A stretch of DNA of 64,000 bases. Source: Aliiglaciecola sp. CAU 1673 (GTDB lineage Bacteria; Pseudomonadota; Gammaproteobacteria; Enterobacterales; Alteromonadaceae). The position numbers and the translations under genes were made by a program. Under the pieces are notes generated by a model. It saw only the letters and a list, made by a program, of their open reading frames with translations, was not told the DNA's origin and did not search any database. Location of the stretch: the NCBI RefSeq assembly GCF_029223185.1, contig NZ_JARHUG010000016.1, positions 57,048-121,047 of the forward strand. The letters are read 5' to 3'. This document shows, in pieces, positions 9,865 through 18,356 of the stretch. Every line of letters begins with the position of its first letter. Position 1 is the first letter of the stretch.

Positions 9865-11693
9865 TGCATCCCTCCAGCCTTCCGGCGCAATAACCTGGCC
9901 AGCAAGCTCAGGAACAATACCAATATCACCGGGGCCGCGGCGATATTGATAAGCTTCAGCCAACTGCCAAGTGCTTCGATATCTTTATCCAATTGATGGC
10001 GTACCTCACGCAGGGCCTTACGGATTTCAATTTTCTTCTGCAGAAAATCTTCCAACGCCTGCTGCTGGGATTCAGACAATACTAAGGCACCGCTATCATT
10101 ACGCTGCCCCTGTAGCTCTGCCAGTTGCTGCTCAGTCTCGTCCAACTGCTGCTGCAACAACTGCTCCTGATCGCGAAAGGCTTGCTCGGCCTTAACCGTC
10201 AGTTCCTGCACCCGGTCAAAGGGGCGTGAGAACGTACCGCGGCTACGGATACTGATAAGGGCATTGCTACCACCTAAGTTTTCCACTGCATTAGTTAAGA
10301 AGTCACCATTGTTCGCAAAGGGGGTAAAGATGGTTTGCCCGAAGAAATTTGCCTGGCTGACCCAGAACCTGTCAGTCAGCAGATCCGTATCCGCGACTAC
10401 AATCACGTTCAGGTTGTCAGTACTTTGCTTAAAATCCTCTGCATTGACGCCTTCAGGTGTCTCTTCATAGGCTGACTCAGCCTTACCCGATACCCTGGCA
10501 GCCAATACATGCACCTGCTGAGAATCGACAAAATCATTGGCCAACTCCTTCACATCGCGGGTCATGGCATAGCGCATGCTATCCACCAGGCTTGTGGTCG
10601 AAGAGGATTGAAGCAATGGCGACCACTTGATAGCGGCTCCGTCATTAACCTTCAATGCACCCAAAGATGCCCCGTTGATCATTTCCAGACCTCGGGTTGT
10701 CACATCTGAGCTATCTAATTGATCAACGCCAAGCCCCAGGAAGCCCATATGTCTGGCAACCCCTGTTTGAGTGCGAATATCCAACCCAGTAGCAGCATCA
10801 AGCACCACTTGGCCAGGATCAAAGCTGAATCCCCAAGCAGCGAACAGCTTTTCCAGGTCAGAGCTATTGGCACCGCCCATGCCGCCCATGGGATCAGACT
10901 CATGGTGAGGATCGACAAACATCAGCACTTTGCCACCTTTCATGGCGTACTGGTCAATACTGAATTGCAAGGCATCACTTAGGTTTTTGGGATGGATAAG
11001 CAACAGTACATCGGTGTCCTGAGGAATAGCATCGGCATCTGTACCCAGTTGCTCCACATCGTACAACTGCTGCAGCTGACTGATACTGGTCCAGGCAGGG
11101 TCAAATCTCCCGGTCATGGGGTTTTGACCACCATTTACCGCCAAATCAGACAACAGTGTCACTTTCACTTTTTGCGGATCGCTCAACTGATAAATCAGCT
11201 TGCTGATTTCATATTCCAGAAAGCTCTCCTGCTGCGGATCAAAGAAGGCGATCACCTTCTCATCATCAAAAGCATTACGTGCCGCCAACCCCATGTAAAT
11301 AGCATCGCCGGCTTGTCCGATAGTAGCAGCCGTCAATCCAAAGCGGTTAGCTTCGTCCTCAGCTTCGGAGAATGGCTCAGGATCGATAATATGCAGCTGG
11401 ATCTTGCCACCAGACGCCGAGCGATACTCCTGCAACAGGCTTTCCACCCGGTTTGCGTAGTTACGCAAGCTGGTCATGCCCTTAGAGGCTTTGTCCGAGA
11501 AGAAGAAGTACAACTGTACCGGCTCTTCTATCTCAGCCAGAATCTGCTTACTGCCATCGGAAAGCGAGTACACCTGATTTTCGGTCAAATCCAATCTGGC
11601 ACTGCCCAGTAACTGATTGTTCAGCAGCACTAACACAAAGAAGGCCAGCAGTAGCAGCACGCCGGCCAAAAAGGAGGTCAATTTATTCGACAT
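9861..11693 (-). CDS. GldG-like ABC transporter accessory protein
   Basis: Membrane-anchored protein of 610 residues related to GldG and to the ABC_transp_aux family. A first transmembrane helix (FLAGVLLLLAFFVLVLL) is followed by the typical LDLTENQVYSLSDGSKQIL, a periplasmic domain resembling the intraflagellar-transport/glutamine amidotransferase-like fold, a glutamine-rich coiled coil (about 500-575) and a second membrane helix near the end (APVILVLFLSLLARLL). The start at 11691-11693 has GGAG seven bases upstream, and there are four bases between it and the upstream permease stop. In Bacteroidota such proteins act in gliding/secretion; here the function is unknown. Confidence 0.88.
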   Translation of the reverse strand: MSNKLTSFLAGVLLLLAFFVLVLLNNQLLGSARLDLTENQVYSLSDGSKQILAEIEEPVQLYFFFSDKASKGMTSLRNYANRVESLLQEYRSASGGKIQLHIIDPEPFSEAEDEANRFGLTAATIGQAGDAIYMGLAARNAFDDEKVIAFFDPQQESFLEYEISKLIYQLSDPQKVKVTLLSDLAVNGGQNPMTGRFDPAWTSISQLQQLYDVEQLGTDADAIPQDTDVLLLIHPKNLSDALQFSIDQYAMKGGKVLMFVDPHHESDPMGGMGGANSSDLEKLFAAWGFSFDPGQVVLDAATGLDIRTQTGVARHMGFLGLGVDQLDSSDVTTRGLEMINGASLGALKVNDGAAIKWSPLLQSSSTTSLVDSMRYAMTRDVKELANDFVDSQQVHVLAARVSGKAESAYEETPEGVNAEDFKQSTDNLNVIVVADTDLLTDRFWVSQANFFGQTIFTPFANNGDFLTNAVENLGGSNALISIRSRGTFSRPFDRVQELTVKAEQAFRDQEQLLQQQLDETEQQLAELQGQRNDSGALVLSESQQQALEDFLQKKIEIRKALREVRHQLDKDIEALGSWLKLINIAAAPVILVLFLSLLARLLRRKAGGMQ

Positions 11694-11697
11694 TTTA

Positions 11698-12432
11698 TTA
11701 CTCCGCCTTTTTCTGTTCGATGGCCAGGAAACCGCCATACAGCCAGATGCCGATGGCTATCAGGAAATATCCCACATCATCCAGGGCCAATACGCCTTTG
11801 GCCATCGCTTCGAAGTGAGTCAGAAAACTAAAAGAGGCAAGGGTATCCAGCAGAATCGGCGGCAGCCAGCCTTTGAATGCTTCAAGCACAATGTTGCTAC
11901 CTGAGAGCACAAACAAGAAGCAAACGACGACGGCCAGAATAAAGGCCACTACCTGACTCTTGGACAATGCAGACATACAAATCCCAACCGCCAGGAAGGC
12001 ACCAGCCATTAACCAACTGCCAATATACGCGGCCAGGATAATGCCGTTGTCCGGATTACCCAGGTAGTTCACCGTTAGCCACAGAGGGAAAGTCAGCAAT
12101 AAAGACAACCCAAGCACAAACCACGCTGCCAGGAACTTGCCCATCATCGCTTCAAAAGTGGTGACCGGTAATGTCATCAGTAGTTCAATGGTGCCGCTTT
12201 TTCGCTCTTCAGACCAGGTACGCATGGCCATGGCCGGTACCAGGAACAGATAAAGCCAGGGATGAAAATTAAAGAAAGGCAATAAGTCAGCCTGCCCGCG
12301 CTCATACAGATTGCCGACATAGAAGCTGAACACCCCACTTAACATCAAAAAGATCAGGATAAAGACATAAGCCACCGGGGTGGCAAAGAAACTGGCGAAC
12401 TCCCGCCGAAACAAAATCAAGATATTGGACAT
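11698..12432 (-). CDS. ABC-2 type permease (GldF-like)
   Basis: Integral membrane protein of 244 residues with about six transmembrane helices, for example VAYVFILIFLMLSGVFSFYV and VVAFILAVVVCFLFVL. The conserved cytoplasmic piece MRTWSEERKSGTIELLMTLP is the hallmark of this permease family. Its start codon overlaps the stop of the ATPase gene as TAATG, so the two are translationally coupled. It should form the membrane channel of the transporter with the ATPase on the cytoplasmic side. Confidence 0.92.
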   Translation of the reverse strand: MSNILILFRREFASFFATPVAYVFILIFLMLSGVFSFYVGNLYERGQADLLPFFNFHPWLYLFLVPAMAMRTWSEERKSGTIELLMTLPVTTFEAMMGKFLAAWFVLGLSLLLTFPLWLTVNYLGNPDNGIILAAYIGSWLMAGAFLAVGICMSALSKSQVVAFILAVVVCFLFVLSGSNIVLEAFKGWLPPILLDTLASFSFLTHFEAMAKGVLALDDVGYFLIAIGIWLYGGFLAIEQKKAE

Positions 12433-13355
12433 TATCCTTTTACCTCTGCCGTCATTTGTCTGAACACATCATCGAGTCTGCCCTGCTCGCTATAAAGGGT
12501 GTCGACCTGTAAGGCACGATCTTTGATATAAGCCGAGACAGGCTCCAGCAAGTCCACGCCTTCCTCCGGAAACAAGGTCACCCGGCCGCTGTCCCTGTCC
12601 ACTTCCATATCAGCAACGCCCTTGAGTTCCGCCAAACCGGAAATATCAGTCAGTTGGCCAAAATGCAGGGTAACCGCCTTGTAGTAGCGTGATTTTCGCT
12701 GCAGTGCATCGGGAGAGGCATCAAACAGCATCTTGCCTGCGGCAATGATCATTGCCCGGTTACAGACAGCAGTGACTTCCTCGAGAATATGGGTGGAGAT
12801 GATCACAATCTTGTCTTTGGAGAGATTCTGGATCAGTTCCCGCACCTGATGTTTCTGGTTGGGATCCAGACCATCGGTAGGCTCATCGAGGATCAGGATT
12901 TCGGGATCATGCAAAATGGCCTGGGCCAATCCCACACGGCGTTTAAAACCCTTAGATAAGTTTTCAATGGGCCTGTCCAGCACATCTTGCAGTTCGATTA
13001 ACTGAATAACCTCGCGAATTCGCTGCGTCTTGCGTTCGCCTTTTAAGCCGCGAATATCGGCGATGAAATTCAAAAACTGGATAGGTGTCATATCACCATA
13101 GGCGGGGGCTCCTTCGGGCAGGTAACCAATTCGCCTCTGGATTTTTTTGCTGGCATCGGTCATGGCCATGTCGGCAATGCGAATTTCACCGCCTGAGGGC
13201 TCAAGAAAACCGGTGAGCATTTTCATGGTAGTGGACTTGCCCGCACCATTGGGGCCGAGGAAGCCGACGATATCGCCGGGTTTTACCTCGAAAGATAAAT
13301 TGTCCACTGCGGTAAAACCGCCGAACTTTTTGCTGAGGTTCTTTACCGAGATCAT
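12432..13355 (-). CDS. ABC transporter ATP-binding protein (GldA-like)
   Basis: ATPase of 307 residues. Walker A GPNGAGKST (about residue 35), the signature motif as LSKGFKRRVGLAQA, Walker B ILILDEPTDGLDPNQ and the switch histidine in ISTHILEEV are all intact. The C-terminal 80 residues form the regulatory extension common in ABC-2 exporters. It is the first gene of the four-gene operon ATPase-permease-GldG-DUF4340. Confidence 0.95.
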   Translation of the reverse strand: MISVKNLSKKFGGFTAVDNLSFEVKPGDIVGFLGPNGAGKSTTMKMLTGFLEPSGGEIRIADMAMTDASKKIQRRIGYLPEGAPAYGDMTPIQFLNFIADIRGLKGERKTQRIREVIQLIELQDVLDRPIENLSKGFKRRVGLAQAILHDPEILILDEPTDGLDPNQKHQVRELIQNLSKDKIVIISTHILEEVTAVCNRAMIIAAGKMLFDASPDALQRKSRYYKAVTLHFGQLTDISGLAELKGVADMEVDRDSGRVTLFPEEGVDLLEPVSAYIKDRALQVDTLYSEQGRLDDVFRQMTAEVKG

Positions 13356-13397
13356 AAGATTCCTTAAATGATCAATACGTTAGACAAAGCGATTTGC

Positions 13398-13425
13398 ATA
13401 TTGGGGTAAGTCGAAGAATTTCAAG
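13398..13425 (-). promoter_or_regulatory. Candidate sigma-32-like promoter of the ABC operon
   Basis: Minus strand -35 CTTGAAA (13419-13425), 12-base gap, -10 CCCCAATAT (13398-13406), 42 bases before the start of the ATPase gene. The sequences resemble the heat-shock consensus CTTGAAA/CCCCATnT, with one extra A in the -10 and slightly short spacing. Confidence 0.4.
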
Positions 13426-13615
13426 TCCGACAAGCTTGTTCTCTGCAGCCTGTTTCTTGCTGTCATTCAATCACTGACATCAATAATCTGGTTTTGTGGC
13501 ATACAAAGGAAAATTTGGGGACTCAGTGTATCCATAATTAGGGGACAGATCAGTAGGGGAATGCCTGAAAAACATGGTAAATTTGCAACTGGTCACGGCT
13601 CCTCAAGAAAGATTG

Positions 13616-14305
13616 ATGCAACTTTGTCCCATTGGTTTTATCCGCACCCCCTACAAAGAAAAATTTGCCATTCCCAGGCAACCCGGCCTGGTGGCAGAGG
13701 CCCGTGGAGAAATTCATTTTCAGTCGCCGTTTGATGACATCAACTGCTTTCGCGGTATCGAAAACTACTCACACCTCTGGTTACTGTTTCACTTTCACCA
13801 GACCCAGGATCGCGGTTGGTCTCCTTTAGTCAGGCCACCAAGACTTGGCGGTAACGCCAAAATGGGCGTGTTTGCCACTCGCAGCACCCATCGGCCCAAT
13901 GGCATCGGTATGTCGGTGGTTAAGCTGCAAGGACTGGAAAGTCGCGAAGGCAAACCCGTGCTGATAGTCAGCGGCATGGATTTGTTGGACGGCACTCCCC
14001 TTTGGGACATAAAACCCTATATTCCCTATGCCGATGCGTTGCCGGATGCCACAGGCGGCATGGCGCAGGACAAACCAGCGTTGATGGCAGTTGAGTTCAG
14101 CCAACAGGCCAGTGAACAGATGGCGCACCTGCATAAGGCCCATTTACACAATCTGATAGCGGCAGTATTGGCGCAAGATCCGCGTCCGGCCTACAAAAAA
14201 CAGCAGAATGCAGAGGAAACCTATGGCATGCGTTTAGAAGACATCAATGTGCGCTGGACAGTTGCAGACAATCGCGCGCTGGTAATGGAAATTACCCTCG
14301 CCTGA
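13616..14305 (+). CDS. trmO: TrmO, tRNA t6A37 N6-methyltransferase
   Basis: S-adenosylmethionine-dependent methylase that converts t6A37 to m6t6A37 in threonine tRNAs (the TsaA/YaeB family). The 229-residue protein carries the family blocks PIGFIRTPYKEKFAIPRQPGL, RPPRLGGNAKMGVFATRSTH and DIKPYIPYAD, and the C-terminal LAQDPRPAYKK. I start at the ATG at 13616, which gives the usual length; an ATG at 13574 would add 14 residues not seen in relatives. Upstream are about 260 bases without a gene. Confidence 0.93.
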   Translation: MQLCPIGFIRTPYKEKFAIPRQPGLVAEARGEIHFQSPFDDINCFRGIENYSHLWLLFHFHQTQDRGWSPLVRPPRLGGNAKMGVFATRSTHRPNGIGMSVVKLQGLESREGKPVLIVSGMDLLDGTPLWDIKPYIPYADALPDATGGMAQDKPALMAVEFSQQASEQMAHLHKAHLHNLIAAVLAQDPRPAYKKQQNAEETYGMRLEDINVRWTVADNRALVMEITLA

Positions 14306-14336
14306 ATGCCCTTGCATTAATGTGCGCATTCTAGTC

Positions 14337-14365
14337 TTTAGCCTGCCTTTGGCTACTGCTAGAAT
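14337..14365 (+). promoter_or_regulatory. Candidate proS promoter
   Basis: -35 TTTAGC (14337-14342), 17-base spacer, -10 TAGAAT (14360-14365), about 67 bases before the proS start. The leader holds a small GC-rich hairpin (CCCGG/CCGGG) without a T run. Confidence 0.45.
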
Positions 14366-14432
14366 GTGGCCCTTTTATCCATCAGATAATCCCCGAGCCC
14401 GGCACGGCCGGGTATTCGACTAGAGAAGAATC

Positions 14433-16142
14433 ATGCGAAGCAGTCAATACTTGTTGTCCACCCAAAAAGAAACTCCTGCCGACGCCGAAGTCATCAGCCA
14501 TCAGCTGATGCTGCGCGCGGGAATGATCCGCAAGCTTGCCTCGGGCATGTACACCTGGTTGCCCACCGGTCTTCGCGTGCTGAACAAAGTCGCTAATATC
14601 GTGCGCGAAGAAATGAATCGCGCCGGTGCCATTGAAGTATTGATGCCCATGGTGCAACCAGCGGATTTATGGGAAGAATCCGGTCGCTGGGAAGAATATG
14701 GTCCAGAGCTACTGCGCCTCAAAGATCGCCACCAGCGCGATTTCGTGCTCGGTCCAACCCATGAAGAAGTCATTACTGAGTTGGTCAGAAAGGAAGTCAG
14801 CAGTTACAAACAGTTGCCACTGAATCTGTATCAAATACAGACCAAGTTTCGCGATGAAGTGCGTCCCCGCTTTGGTGTGATGCGTGGTCGCGAATTTATT
14901 ATGAAGGATGCGTATTCCTTCCACCTGGGTCAGGACTGTCTGGAAAAAACCTATCAGGATATGTACCAGGCTTACTGCAATATCTTCGAGCGTATTGGCC
15001 TGCAATATCGTCCTGTGCTGGCCGATACCGGCAGTATCGGTGGCAGCTTGTCCCATGAATTCCATGTATTGGCTGACTCGGGCGAAGATGATATCGCCTT
15101 TAGCGACAGTTCAAACTATGCCGCTAACGTGGAAATGGCTGAAGCAGTTGCGCCCGCTGGTGAGCGCGCTGCGCCTGGCGCCGAAATGCAGATGGTGGAT
15201 ACGCCAAATGCCAAAACCATCAATGAATTGGTAGAGCAGTTTAATCTGCCTATTGAGAAAACAGTTAAAACCCTGATTGTGCGTGCCAGCGAAGATTGCG
15301 CTAGCCCACTGGTTGCGCTGATGGTGCGCGGCGATCATGAACTCAATGAAATCAAAGCCGAGAAACTGGAACAAGTGGCCAGCCCACTGACCTTTGCTAC
15401 AGAAGATGAAATCCGCGATCTCATTGGTGCCGGTCCTGGCTCTTTGGGTCCGGTTAAACTCCCCATTCCGGTAATTGTTGACCGTACCGTAGCGCAGATG
15501 AGCGACTTTGGTGCCGGCGCCAATATCGACGGTAAGCACTATTTCAATATCAACTGGGAACGTGATCTGCCCCTGCCTGCAGTGGCCGATATCCGCAATG
15601 TAATCGCCGGCGATGCTTCACCTGATGGTCAGGGCAGTCTTGAAATCAAACGTGGTATTGAAGTGGGACACATTTTCCAGTTGGGAGATAAGTATTCCAA
15701 GGCCATGAACTGCGGTGTACTGACCGAGTCAGGCAAGCATCAGATGCTGACGATGGGCTGCTATGGTATCGGCGTGACCCGTATTGTCGCCGCCGCCATC
15801 GAGCAGAATCACGATAAATTCGGCATTATCTGGCCCGATGCCATTGCCCCGTTTAAAGTGGCATTGATCCCCATGAATATGCACAAATCCCATCGTATTC
15901 AGGAAGCTACAGAGACACTTTACAAGCAGTTGAACGATGCGGGCATTGAGGTACTGTTCGATGATCGTAAAGAGCGCCCCGGTGTCATGTTCGCCGATAT
16001 GGAGCTATTGGGAATTCCTCATCATATTGTGGTAGGTGAGCGCAACCTCGATGAGCAACAGGTGGAATACAAGTGTCGTCGCACCGGCGAGAAGAAAATG
16101 CTCGGCCTCAATGACGTAATATCCTTTATCCAGTCTCTGTAA
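14433..16142 (+). CDS. proS: Prolyl-tRNA synthetase
   Basis: Class II synthetase that charges tRNA-Pro. Length 569 residues, the bacterial type with an editing insertion. N-terminal catalytic motifs are clear ([16 protein letters not shown]; motif 2 in [21 protein letters not shown] split over the region 146-165), followed by the YbaK-like editing domain (about 230-400, with [11 protein letters not shown] and GPGSLGPV), motif 3 in [16 protein letters not shown] and the C-terminal anticodon-binding domain. It stands alone between trmO and a terminator. Confidence 0.98.
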   Translation: MRSSQYLLSTQKETPADAEVISHQLMLRAGMIRKLASGMYTWLPTGLRVLNKVANIVREEMNRAGAIEVLMPMVQPADLWEESGRWEEYGPELLRLKDRHQRDFVLGPTHEEVITELVRKEVSSYKQLPLNLYQIQTKFRDEVRPRFGVMRGREFIMKDAYSFHLGQDCLEKTYQDMYQAYCNIFERIGLQYRPVLADTGSIGGSLSHEFHVLADSGEDDIAFSDSSNYAANVEMAEAVAPAGERAAPGAEMQMVDTPNAKTINELVEQFNLPIEKTVKTLIVRASEDCASPLVALMVRGDHELNEIKAEKLEQVASPLTFATEDEIRDLIGAGPGSLGPVKLPIPVIVDRTVAQMSDFGAGANIDGKHYFNINWERDLPLPAVADIRNVIAGDASPDGQGSLEIKRGIEVGHIFQLGDKYSKAMNCGVLTESGKHQMLTMGCYGIGVTRIVAAAIEQNHDKFGIIWPDAIAPFKVALIPMNMHKSHRIQEATETLYKQLNDAGIEVLFDDRKERPGVMFADMELLGIPHHIVVGERNLDEQQVEYKCRRTGEKKMLGLNDVISFIQSL

Positions 16143-16143
16143 C

Positions 16144-16171
16144 AAAGGCGCCTAAGGGCGCCTTTTTTCTG
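16144..16171 (+). terminator. Terminator of proS
   Basis: Stem AAGGCGCC/GGCGCCTT with a short loop followed by TTTTCT, immediately after the proS stop codon. Confidence 0.9.
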
Positions 16172-16369
16172 TCCCTTCTCAAAGATTTATCGCTATTCTT
16201 ATGCAAAAACAATCAATTGCACTTTGAGCGATACTTATCCTTCTGACACCTTTGCATTACACTAGCATTAAAGTCGGCTGTTACGCCGCTCGCTCTGTTG
16301 ATTGAGAGCCAGCGATTAGGACATAAAGCGTGACGGCCTGCATGAAGGAATCCACGCAGCAGGCAGAAT

Positions 16370-17218
16370 ATGAAAGTAACCTTTTATGGCGTCAGAGGAT
16401 CTATTCCCGCACCTGGGCCTGAGTTTGTGCGCTTCGGCGGCAACACGGCCTGTGTCCATGTGGAATTGAATGACGGCACCGACATCATTCTCGACGCAGG
16501 CACCGGCATTAAAAAGCTTGGTGAGACGTTGATGGCTAAAAAAGGCGATATTCACCTTCTGCTCTCTCACAATCACTGGGATCACATTCAGGGCTTTCCG
16601 TTCTTTATGCCCATTTATCAAAATGGCCGTAATATCTTTATTACGCCAGGAATGACCTCCCCGGAAGAGCCTGACGCCGTCATCCAGCAAATGAGCGGCA
16701 GCCGTTTTCCGGTCAGCTTTGGGGATCTCAGTGCCAATATCAAGATTATCGACATTGACAAGGCTACATGTAGCTGGCGCATTGGCAGTGCAGTAATCAG
16801 TCGCTACTTAATGAATCATCCAGGCAAAGGCAGTGCTTATCTGATCCAGGCCGATGGCGCAAAACTGGCCTATATCACCGACAACGAACTCTATCCGCCT
16901 TATAAAGAAGACACCCATTTCCAGGAGTGGGTCACCTTTGCCGAGCATGCCGATTTACTGATCCATGACGCCCAATACATTGGTGCAGATATGCCAAGTA
17001 AATCTGGCTGGGGACACTCTGTCGCCGATGAAGCCGTAAAGTTGGCGATGGCAGCAAAAGCCAAACGCCTGGCCTTATACAGCCACGATCATTTCCGCAC
17101 AGACGATGAAGTCGAAGCTATTGAGAAGCATTGTCGCAGCGTGGTAATGGCGGGCCAGATGCCACTATCGCTGTTTGCCGCCTTCGAGGGCCAATGTCTT
17201 GATTTCGATAAGCTTTAG
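16370..17218 (+). CDS. MBL-fold metallo-hydrolase
   Basis: Metallo-beta-lactamase-fold protein of 282 residues. The metal-binding set is complete: HNHWDHIQG (about residue 66), His in MNHPGKG, Asp in LIHDAQY and the late His in LYSHDHF. The glycine-rich start (YGVRGSIPAPG...FGGNTACV) places it in the RNase Z/phosphonate PhnP-like branch, often found as a stand-alone phosphodiesterase. Substrate unknown. It is followed after ten bases by a patatin-like gene, so the two probably form a small operon. Confidence 0.9.
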   Translation: MKVTFYGVRGSIPAPGPEFVRFGGNTACVHVELNDGTDIILDAGTGIKKLGETLMAKKGDIHLLLSHNHWDHIQGFPFFMPIYQNGRNIFITPGMTSPEEPDAVIQQMSGSRFPVSFGDLSANIKIIDIDKATCSWRIGSAVISRYLMNHPGKGSAYLIQADGAKLAYITDNELYPPYKEDTHFQEWVTFAEHADLLIHDAQYIGADMPSKSGWGHSVADEAVKLAMAAKAKRLALYSHDHFRTDDEVEAIEKHCRSVVMAGQMPLSLFAAFEGQCLDFDKL

Positions 17219-17228
17219 GTCATAAAAC

Positions 17229-18356
17229 ATGCTAGAGCGGCATCGATTTGCATTGTTACTCTCCGGAGGTGGAGCCAAAGCGGCTTACCAAGTCGGTGTA
17301 CTCAAAGCCATTACCCATTTATTGCCTAGAAACCATAGCCTGCCCTTTCCCATCATCTGTGGTACCTCTGCTGGGGCCATTAATGCCACGGCCCTGGCCT
17401 GCTTTGCCTCCTGCTATCACCTTGGGGTGCGCAAGCTGGAATGGGTATGGAAGAATTTTCGCACCCACCATGTGTATGCCAGCGACTTCTTGCCGGTATT
17501 TAGCCACCTGCTCAGTGGACAGATGCAGAATTTACGCGCCGAGCAATTGGCCAATAAGCCGGTAAGCTTGCTGGATAATCGACCATTGAGGCGGCTGCTT
17601 AAAAATACTTTGGACCTTTCCCGTATTGATAGAAATATCCTGTATGGCCATCTCAAGGCCGTGAGTGTGACGGCCTCCAGTTACAGTACTAACGAATCCA
17701 TCAGCTTTTTTCAGGGACAACCGGAATTGATGCCCTGGCAACGAGCCAAGCGCCGTGGCAAACGTGCCATGCTCAATGTAGAGCACTTGATGGCTTCCTC
17801 CGCCATTCCCATGGTCTTTCCCAGTGTAAAACTGGAAGATCAATATTTTGGTGATGGCTCCATTCACCAGTTGTCACCCATTAGCCCCCCTATCCATTTA
17901 GGCGCAGAGAAGGTGCTGATTGTGGGCACGGCTCAGCCCAAACCGGATAAACGTCATCAGTTACAGCATCACCCCAGCAGCGCCATGGTGGCTGGCCATT
18001 TGCTGGATACCATTTTCGCCGATACCTTAAACTCAGACTTAGAGCGTCTGTATCGGATTAACCATACGCTGTCGTTATTGCCGGAAAAGCAGCGTCAGGC
18101 CACTCACCTTAAACCCGTGGAATGCCTGCTGATCAACCCATCTGTCAACTTTAACGAAATAGCCGCAAAGCACTATGCCAGGTTACCGCGCGGCATACGA
18201 AGCCTGATGCGCATCATGGGTATTCGTCCGGATTCAGAGTCCAGCTTATTAAGTTATTTGCTGTTTGAAGGCCAGTATTGTCAGGCACTGATCAAACAAG
18301 GTTATGAGGATGGTCTGAAACGCCAGGAAGAAATCCGCGGTTTTTTAGAAATCTAA
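17229..18356 (+). CDS. Patatin-like phospholipase family protein
   Basis: Predicted lipid acyl hydrolase of 375 residues. The oxyanion motif LLSGGGAKAAYQVGVL (about 10-25), the nucleophile elbow GTSAGAINA (serine near residue 45) and the aspartate of the dyad in DGSIHQLSPI are all present, so it should be active. There is no signal peptide, suggesting action on the inner face of the membrane. Its last four bases overlap the end of the convergent antiporter gene. Confidence 0.9.
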   Translation: MLERHRFALLLSGGGAKAAYQVGVLKAITHLLPRNHSLPFPIICGTSAGAINATALACFASCYHLGVRKLEWVWKNFRTHHVYASDFLPVFSHLLSGQMQNLRAEQLANKPVSLLDNRPLRRLLKNTLDLSRIDRNILYGHLKAVSVTASSYSTNESISFFQGQPELMPWQRAKRRGKRAMLNVEHLMASSAIPMVFPSVKLEDQYFGDGSIHQLSPISPPIHLGAEKVLIVGTAQPKPDKRHQLQHHPSSAMVAGHLLDTIFADTLNSDLERLYRINHTLSLLPEKQRQATHLKPVECLLINPSVNFNEIAAKHYARLPRGIRSLMRIMGIRPDSESSLLSYLLFEGQYCQALIKQGYEDGLKRQEEIRGFLEI

